A stretch of 64,000 bases of DNA from Vitis vinifera (Eukaryota > Streptophyta > Magnoliopsida > Vitales > Vitaceae): assembly GCF_030704535.1 (NCBI RefSeq), contig NC_081820.1:22953001-23017000 (forward strand). The letters are read 5' to 3'. The notes below the pieces were generated by a model. That model worked only from the letters and a program-made list of their open reading frames with translations, searched no databases and had not been told where the DNA came from. Shown here in pieces: positions 57,451-64,000 of the stretch. A program made the position numbers and the translations under genes. The first letter of the stretch is position 1, and every line of letters begins with the position of its first letter.

Positions 57451-57628
57451 TAAGAGTATGTTTGAGGTGTTTTTGTTTGAATTGTTTTTTCCTTCAAGTG
57501 TTTTTAGAAGAATTATGATAAGTGATTTTTTAACTTTTTAAATTTTGCCAGACGTATCATTCTTCTTTGAAACGTTTTTTTTTTAATGTTAGAAGTGTTT
57601 TCTTAAAGCATTGTCAAACGAACTCTTA
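57451..57628. mobile_element. MITE, 178 bp, with 15-bp terminal inverted repeats
   Basis: The left end TAAGAGTATGTTTGA and the complement of the right end (TAAGAGTTCGTTTGA) differ at two positions. The interior is T-rich with GAAGTGTTTT/AAGTGTTTTTAGAAG words mirrored on both sides. Non-coding. The end sequence resembles the AAGAGTCCGTTTG word at 14851. Confidence 0.65.
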
Positions 57629-58429
57629 GTTTTGTTAGGATGAAAGAACTGTTCTCACAAGGGTTCATGATAAGGGAAAAACTGAATTATTCCCTATTGC
57701 CATGACAAATGGCTACAATCCTGCCACTATTGAAGTGCCCTTTTTAAGCAGGTGACAGAGAAGGAATGCATTTTTTTTTTCTTTTACCAGCTACTGTTTC
57801 AATTTCGGGTGGTTGTTAGGTATTGGTTAATAGTAATTTAAATGCTTCTCTACACAGAACACTTAGAATCCATGGAGGTTTTGATTTTGTAAAAGGCAGA
57901 GGAGAACAGAACATCTCAAAAGTCTCATCAGTTTTTCCAATGTAGTAGTGTGCTAATATATTTGTCAGGTAAATCGTTGGTGGTTTGTTCATGGAACTTA
58001 GCGCTCAGACACAAGTCCCCATTGATTTGCTTGAAGAATATACTAAAACACACGTAGATTGAAAAAATAAAATAATAAAAAAAACCCAAACCAAATTATC
58101 ACAATAACATTATTGTTATTATTAGAAATTTATTTCAATAATCGTTATCCCACTATGTGCTACTACTATAACAAGGACCCCAATTGGTCTTCCATTCTAT
58201 CACAGATAATTTTTTTTAGAAATATCTATGCTAAATGGTCAAAATATTCCCCCCTCTTAAAAAAATATTATTAATTTTGTTTTAAAAAGATGAGAATCAT
58301 TTTTATAAAATGGGTCATATTTGACCCTTTTTAGTTAAATATCCCATTTGTTTTTTTATAAAACTAATTCTAAAAAATAATTATTTTTTTTATGTAAATC
58401 TCTAAAATTCTTAGTGTTTGAAATTATTT
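57629..58429. other. Intergenic sequence between the CBE1-like gene and the RVE gene, left part
   Basis: No gene recognised. A mix of moderately AT-rich DNA and short simple repeats; the two genes converge here. Confidence 0.35.
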
Positions 58430-58803
58430 TTTAGAATAGTTTTTGTTCTTTAAAATAAAAAACACAAAAAATACGGTTTGACAACTCAAAAATATTTTTT
58501 ATTTTTAAAAACATAATATATGACATTTTCAAAAAATATCTTTTAATCACTTTTATTTTGTTCACTTATTTTTAAAAAATCATTTAAAAAAATAATTATA
58601 CAAACATATAGAATAATTAAAAATAAAACATTAAATATAAAAATCATTTTTAAAATATATTTAAAAATATTAAAAACAAATTAAAACTATTTTAAATTTT
58701 CAAATAGACTTTTATTCCATAAAAATTAGAAAATAATTTTCAAAACCTATTCTAAAAAATTATCTTTTAAAATTGTTTTTAAAAACATTTACCAAACAAA
58801 CCC
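58430..58803. mobile_element. MITE relative of 48994-49313
   Basis: Shares AAAATAATTATACAAACATATAGAAT, AAAATATATTTAAAAATATTAAAA, TTTTCAAATAGACTTTTATT and the right edge TTACCAAACAAACCCTTA with the element at 48994. The left edge is eroded. Non-coding. Confidence 0.55.
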
Positions 58804-59584
58804 TTATATTTTATATAAAAGAAATTATTATTTTTTATCTTCAGGAAAAAAAAAAAAAAAACCAGAAATAAGAGATCCTCATTTTTGAAAAAAAATAATA
58901 AAATATGAAGCACAATGGCTCTGCACAATTGAGAAGCAATATTTTCATAATTTTTTATTCTGCACAAGCTGATAAATTGATTCAACATTGTAATATAATA
59001 CGTTCTCAACACTCAAAAGCCAAGCACAAATACATTTTCCATGGAGATAGGCGGTATACCTCTTCCTCCTAACCAATCTCAAGGTCAGCTAATATCCTAA
59101 GATACATATGTATCAGCTTTCAGACAAGATTCTACAGTAGCACAATATATGGAAGCTATATTACAGAAACCCAGAACCAAAACACTTCACCCAAAACTTG
59201 AATATACAGGAGCCCAACTCTACAGGATTAGCTTCAGCCAACTCTACAGAATAAGCTTTCATTAAAAAACTTGAAACAGCTTTACATTCCCGCGCTACAT
59301 TGTTTTGTTTCCTTTTTCAGTATATATACATGACACCAACACGGTGAAAATGCACTGAGAAACTCTGCAGCTGATGGCATTATGACAGGAAGTAATAGCA
59401 CCAGAATGGGAAGGTAAAAAGCTTTGCCGGTGCTTGGTTGCAATTGAAGCTCTCATTCATCTTTGTCTTTGGTCCTGACATTTTTATGTGTATAGCATCA
59501 GTATTCGTCAGTGCAGGAATGGAGGATGGAAGCAAGCATGCCAATCTCAGCTAACAAAGAAAGAACAAAGTGTTTTTCTTATCC
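58804..59584. other. 3' flank of the REVEILLE gene
   Basis: A T/A-rich start, then balanced sequence from about 59040 that is the probable 3' untranslated region of the minus-strand gene. No coding region recognised. Confidence 0.4.
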
Positions 59585-61595
59585 TTACCCAAGTTGAGCT
59601 CTGTCCTTGGTTTGGTCATCCTGAGGGATTTTATTACTCTCAACACCATGGCTAGTTGTCTCTGAGTCGATCTCATAGGTTGAAAGCAATTTTCTCTGCA
59701 TCAACACATATAACAAAGGTATTATGATCATGTAGGAATGATAAACTAAATAAACTGTCTTAAATTCAACATGATTTTTGAAGAATGCAGCCTTTTTAAT
59801 AACATAAACCAGGAAGAGAACTTTTGAGTCCAAATCCAAATAAGTAATCATATCACTGGAATTGGATGGGTAATTTGACTATGCCACTATTCATACCCCT
59901 ACCTGTTTCCCTATATTCTGGCCTTAATACACCAACTTGAGCCAAATATAATTGTCTTTTCTTGGTTCTAATTTTGTAGGCCAGACAAATGTAATGGCTC
60001 AAGGAAGTAGTATTTCTTTTCTGTGTGCTTTGAGGATTTGATGTCATTTCGCTGTACCAACATGCATATCATGCACGAACTTTAAAAGAACAAAATAAAG
60101 TCATGTTGGATCCCCAAAAACTGAATAGAATGACACACCAGCAGGCAGAGCTAGGTGTTGTGAACACTATATGAGGTCAGTACCAAGCATTGTCAGCTGT
60201 CTTCAATTCATTGACATAAATACAGAAAAATCACATCCTCCCTATCAAACAGCACAACATTGGCCTGAATTGTTCCAAATTGTCAAGAGCAAATATATGG
60301 TGGCCTCAAGTGACCAATTAGGCCAATAATGTAACAGTTTTAGGGGAGACAAGCCATGCTGAGACCTCATAAGATGCTAAGAACCTTCCACAAGGCAAAG
60401 GGCTTATCTTCTGATTCAAGTAATATCACAATATGCAATTTTACCAGTGAGGTGCTGCATCTTTCACAATATGATGAATAATTAAGCATCAAGAAACTTG
60501 AATACAAGAACCATGTGAAAATGGCACTTACATGATCCTCAAAATCAGGGCTGGTCAAATTGATGGAGAGGTTTCTCATCAACAGCAACACCTGGACAGA
60601 AGCCCAATAAATACATAGATAAATAAATAATTATGTTCATAGTATGAGAAACATAAGTTGATCTGTACAGTGAGCCAGCCATATCTACAGCATCCATTCT
60701 GTCGTGACTTCAATTATGACAATCATCTGATTGATTATACAGTTGAACCAGCTAAATCTACAGTATCCAGTCCATGATGACTAAAACAATCAACAATAAT
60801 AATCAAAGTGATCAATCTCTAACATTCAGTGACATCATGACAATAGCAGTGGGTCTAAATGAGTATCATGAGAAATTCTTATTCCATGTACACTAACATT
60901 ATCCATATGAAAGCATATAAACAGAATTATTCTTGTGAGAATAAATTGATCTTCTAATTTCCAACTCCATATCCAAGTAAATCACATGACACATGATGCA
61001 GAAAAATAGAAAAATGATAGACAACACATTTTACAGGTTCAAAACTATGGGTAAATTCATTATCTAAACAAACAAATTGCCCAAACCAGAGATTAGTTGA
61101 GAAAATTTAAGGTTTACAAGAACATTACATAACTATCATCTCATGCCAATTCTGAAGTTTAACAGGTCAATCTAACAGATATTTTTTCCCCAAAACTAAT
61201 GGGACCCTATTTCCCAAGTGTCACGGTAAAATATAGATCGAGGTATATAAATGAAAAACAATGAAAAAGAAAAAAGCTACTTTCAATGAATCAAGGAGAT
61301 TCCAAAACACATTAAAAATATTTAGTGCTTAGTACATTTGTTACTGGTAAATAGTCTCATACCATAAAAGAATTGAAGATGCCTCGAAATTAAGCATTAT
61401 TCTGTGCCAAGAGTTACCCAACATGACAAGTCTACTACATTACATACAAGAATCAAAATGGTGTAGGTTTCAAAAGAATACATACTGTTTCAACATCTAT
61501 TGGATCCATCTTTTTTAGCTTCTGTAAATGGCCAGTAGAATTAGGGTCAAAAACACTGCCAATGAATCTGTATACCTGAACAAAGTCAGGCAGAA
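59585..61595 (-). CDS. RVE6: REVEILLE (RVE6/RVE8-like) MYB transcription factor, C-terminal exons
   Basis: The last three exons of a LHY/CCA1-like clock transcription factor: 61595-61486 ([20 protein letters not shown]), 60591-60532 ([20 protein letters not shown]) and 59695-59585 ([17 protein letters not shown], ending in RAQLG). The GSVFDP...[24 protein letters not shown] core is the LCL domain that marks the RVE3/5/6/8 subgroup, where it contacts LNK coactivators. Phases join correctly (110, 60 and 111 bp). The MYB domain and the other upstream exons are not found between 61596 and 64000, so the gene continues past the right edge across an intron of at least 2.4 kb that holds LINE fragments. 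The subgroup call is solid; choosing RVE6 over RVE8 rests on synteny. Confidence 0.85.
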
Positions 61596-62079
61596 CTGCA
61601 TCAAGCAAAGGGATATTAATATGTTAGTAAGAGTATGAACAAAATAGGATAGATAAGAATTGTAAGCAACTTTCTAAGAAATTTATAAGCCGTCCAAATA
61701 TTTTTAATCAAAGGCATAAGCTTTCTGATACACAAGGAAAACAAAACTAAGCCAGGCAAAAGCAACAGATTAAAATACACAATATTATAAACAGCACCTA
61801 ATCAAAATAAGGTGTATCAAAGTACATAGGTAGTATGCAAAGGTGTCAAAAAGGCAAAATAGATGGAGAGATTAACAAAAAGCATATCTCCCACATTAAA
61901 AAGAGTCCAACCAATCAACAAAATCTAAAATAGACATAAGAGGCACTGTCTAAAGACTTTCTAGCCCAAAGTCAAAGAGACCATTAGTAAAAAATTTTGA
62001 GAGCTTATCATCTTAACAAATTAAAAAAGAATAAAAAATAAAAAATAATAAAATAAAAATTGAGAGCTTGATTCGGTTG

Positions 62080-63830
62080 TTCTTCATGGACAAAATCTCT
62101 ACCATTCCTCTCCTTGCAAATAATCCAAAACAGCATAAAGGAGTTCTCCTCCACAACTTCATATGCTTCTTGTTTGATGGACAAAAGCAATTGTATTAAA
62201 AGCAACTAAAGTAAGGCGCACAAAAGTATATTATAAAAGGCACCTAAGGCCAAAAAAGAAGAGGGATACACAAAAAACAGAACCCTTGCCTCACTTACAA
62301 CCCAGTTAATCAATAAAATCAAATAAAGACATCGAGTTAAAACCTAAATGCACTGACCCTTTCCAAGAACATGCACATAAAGAATGATAAAATAGCTTGG
62401 TCCACCAAATCAGAATTATAAAAAGCTCTCTGACTTCTCTCCTTTCATAAGGTCCAAAATAAGCACAAATGAGCCACTTTCCATGGTTCTTTCCCCCAAG
62501 AGTCCCTTGCTAAATTAATAAAAGTTCTCTTACCATTGCAGGCATCACCCACTCAACTTTAAACAATGAAAATAATAAGGGTTGTACAATTATCATGTTA
62601 GCACAATGAAGAAGAATATGATCAATTGATTCATTATTTACTTTACAAAGATTGCATCTATTTTCCAAAGTTCATCCTCTTCTTTGTAGTTGATCTAGAG
62701 TCAAAATCCTCCCCAAGCTACTTTCCAAGCAAAGAACCCTACTTTTGTTAGCATCCCCAGATTCCACACTATTACTAGAAAAATTACTTCTCTTTTTGGC
62801 TCCAAGCAAGAGTAGAAAGCTTTGAATGAAATGCTTCCACCCTTTGATTCCTTCCATACAAACCTATCTTCCATGTCCCTCATTGAATATTTTAGTAGCT
62901 TTGTTGAAAGGCTTTAATACTTTCTAACTCTTAATCATTAAAACATCTTGAGAAGCATAGATTCCATTGCCCTCCCCCTCCTATTTTCTCCCAAATATCC
63001 ACAACCTAGGCATCCTTTGAGTTGGCTAGGACGAACAATGATAGGAAAGAGATACTTAGTGTTGTGTCATGACACCAAGTATCCTTCTAAAATTTCATTC
63101 TTCTTCCATTTCTCATCCCAAAATAAGTTCTGTTTTTAAACCCCCTCTTTTTTCCTAATTAGGGCTAGGATCTCCCTTTTGAACCTAGTCACCAACATCC
63201 CCACAAATCTGTTGAAAGCTACCAATTTGTTGTTAAACCATCCAGAATAAAAAAGGGCCATGTCACTTATTAAAATAAAAAGGGCCGTGTCATCGTGGCT
63301 CACTCCGAGCTTTCCTTTTGCAGATACATAGCCTGCTTGAGTTGGGCCAGCATCCCCACAAATCTATTGAAAGCTACCAATTTGTTGTTAAACCAACTAG
63401 AATAAAAAAGAGCCATCTCATCGTGGCTCACTCCAAGCTTTCCTTTTGTAGAAACAAGCTTGAGCTGAGCCATGTTGAGCCTGCTTAGGTGTTGGGATAC
63501 CTTCAGTTGCTGTCCGGAGCCCAACACAAACAGAGCATTTGAAACCCACCGAACCTTCTAGTGCCTGTTCAAAGATCATTGGGAGTTCCAATCTCCACGA
63601 GCCTTCACGTAATTTTTGCTGTGGGGGACCTTTTCCTCATGCCCATTCAAGTCGTTCTCAACATTTTTCAAAAACTCTATTGATGTCCCATCTTGTAAAA
63701 TCATCTTCACCAGCCTCTCTCCTATACACTGACAATCACCAAGGATTCCCCCTTTCCAAAAAGGCAAAAACTCCCCTCAACTTCCCTTTCTATCATCTCC
63801 CCTACAACTAATACATAGAGTATGACGCAT
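62080..63830 (-). mobile_element. Degraded LINE (L1-type) fragments in the RVE intron
   Basis: Minus-strand pieces match the end of plant LINE reverse-transcriptase proteins. They are LCLESSLGRILTLDQLQRRG (62740-62680), then a zinc-finger-like RCNLCKVNNESIDHILLHCA (about 62660-62595, CxxC...HxxxxHC), and FWIICKERNGRDFVHEEQ (about 62125-62075). Between 62860 and 63830 only decayed frames remain, including a duplicated stretch. Frames change repeatedly and stops are frequent, so it is an old inactive copy. A run like GGCGCACAAAAGTATATTATAAAAGGCACC near 62215 resembles a LINE 3' end and may mark a second nested piece. Confidence 0.65.
63189..63452. repeat. Direct duplication, copies about 160 bp apart, inside the LINE debris
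   Basis: CATCCCCACAAATCTGTTGAAAGCTACC with its continuation (TTGTTGTTAAACCA, GAATAAAAAAGGGCCAT) at 63196-63265, plus CATCGTGGCTCACTCCGAGC at 63291, recur at 63350-63440 with a few changes. The left copy additionally has an internal 30-bp repeat (AAAAAGGGCC(A/G)TGTCA). Confidence 0.7.
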
Positions 63831-64000
63831 AGTTTACCTTCTATAGTAAACCCTAGCAGACTTCACCTTCGTGCGACACATAATTTACTGTACTTGCCAC
63901 ATGCATGCCTTCCTTACCCACCTTCTCCATAGCACATGGACGACCCACTTCATCCCTAACCTTCACATTACTACAACCAAGCCTCAGATCTATTTGCACC
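63831..64000. other. Right edge, within the RVE upstream intron
   Basis: C-rich plus-strand sequence that may continue the LINE debris. No exon recognised before the window ends. Confidence 0.3.

Noticed and set aside
63539-63811. Possible host gene on the plus strand at the right edge
   Set aside because: No domain is recognised, and the opposite strand fits continued LINE debris.

Overview
The window is nuclear DNA of a flowering plant: intron-bearing genes with GT-AG splicing, very AT-rich spacers full of MITE-like repeats, and proteins that read as core-eudicot orthologues (chloroplast beta-carotene hydroxylase, cytosolic HSP90 ending MEEVD, RPS10e, a REVEILLE MYB). Gene content and repeat style fit a woody eudicot such as grapevine (Vitis); that species call is inference from memory.

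Layout: 2408-4019 (-) beta-carotene hydroxylase, complete, 7 exons. 5472-7140 (-) an unprocessed, decayed duplicate of a TFIIIA zinc-finger gene. 7.2-11.8 kb is repeat-rich spacer with a 416-bp hAT-type MITE (8 bp target duplication) that carries a tRNA-like segment, a 135-bp tandem duplication and a large inverted MITE dimer. 11884-26863 (+) is a tandem cluster of four GH28 polygalacturonase-like genes: three are intact with the same six-exon plan, and the fourth is a pseudogene. 27352-29207 (-) is a receptor-like kinase with an eroded glycine loop. 30725-37821 (-) is glutaminyl-peptide cyclotransferase, 11 exons. 39387-42188 (+) is cytosolic HSP90, followed by an array of seven AT-spaced palindromes (42513-43130). 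44212-46971 (-) is 40S ribosomal protein S10, whose start codon appears to stand alone before a GC-AG intron. 49855-56978 (+) is a CBE1/4E-T-like eIF4E-binding protein, 9 exons. 59585-61595 (-) holds the last three exons of a REVEILLE clock MYB gene that runs off the right edge, with LINE debris in its upstream intron.

The genes do not form one pathway. From memory, their order does match Arabidopsis neighbourhoods (BCH-QC-RPS10 on chromosome 4; BCH2-HSP90.1-RPS10-RVE6 on chromosome 5; RVE5-CBE1-RLK on chromosome 4; RVE3-RLK on chromosome 1). The window therefore looks like one relatively unfractionated ancestral block, interrupted here by the polygalacturonase cluster and the TFIIIA relic. 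Exon coordinates were derived by hand from splice signals and reading-frame continuity; each complete gene sums to a multiple of three.
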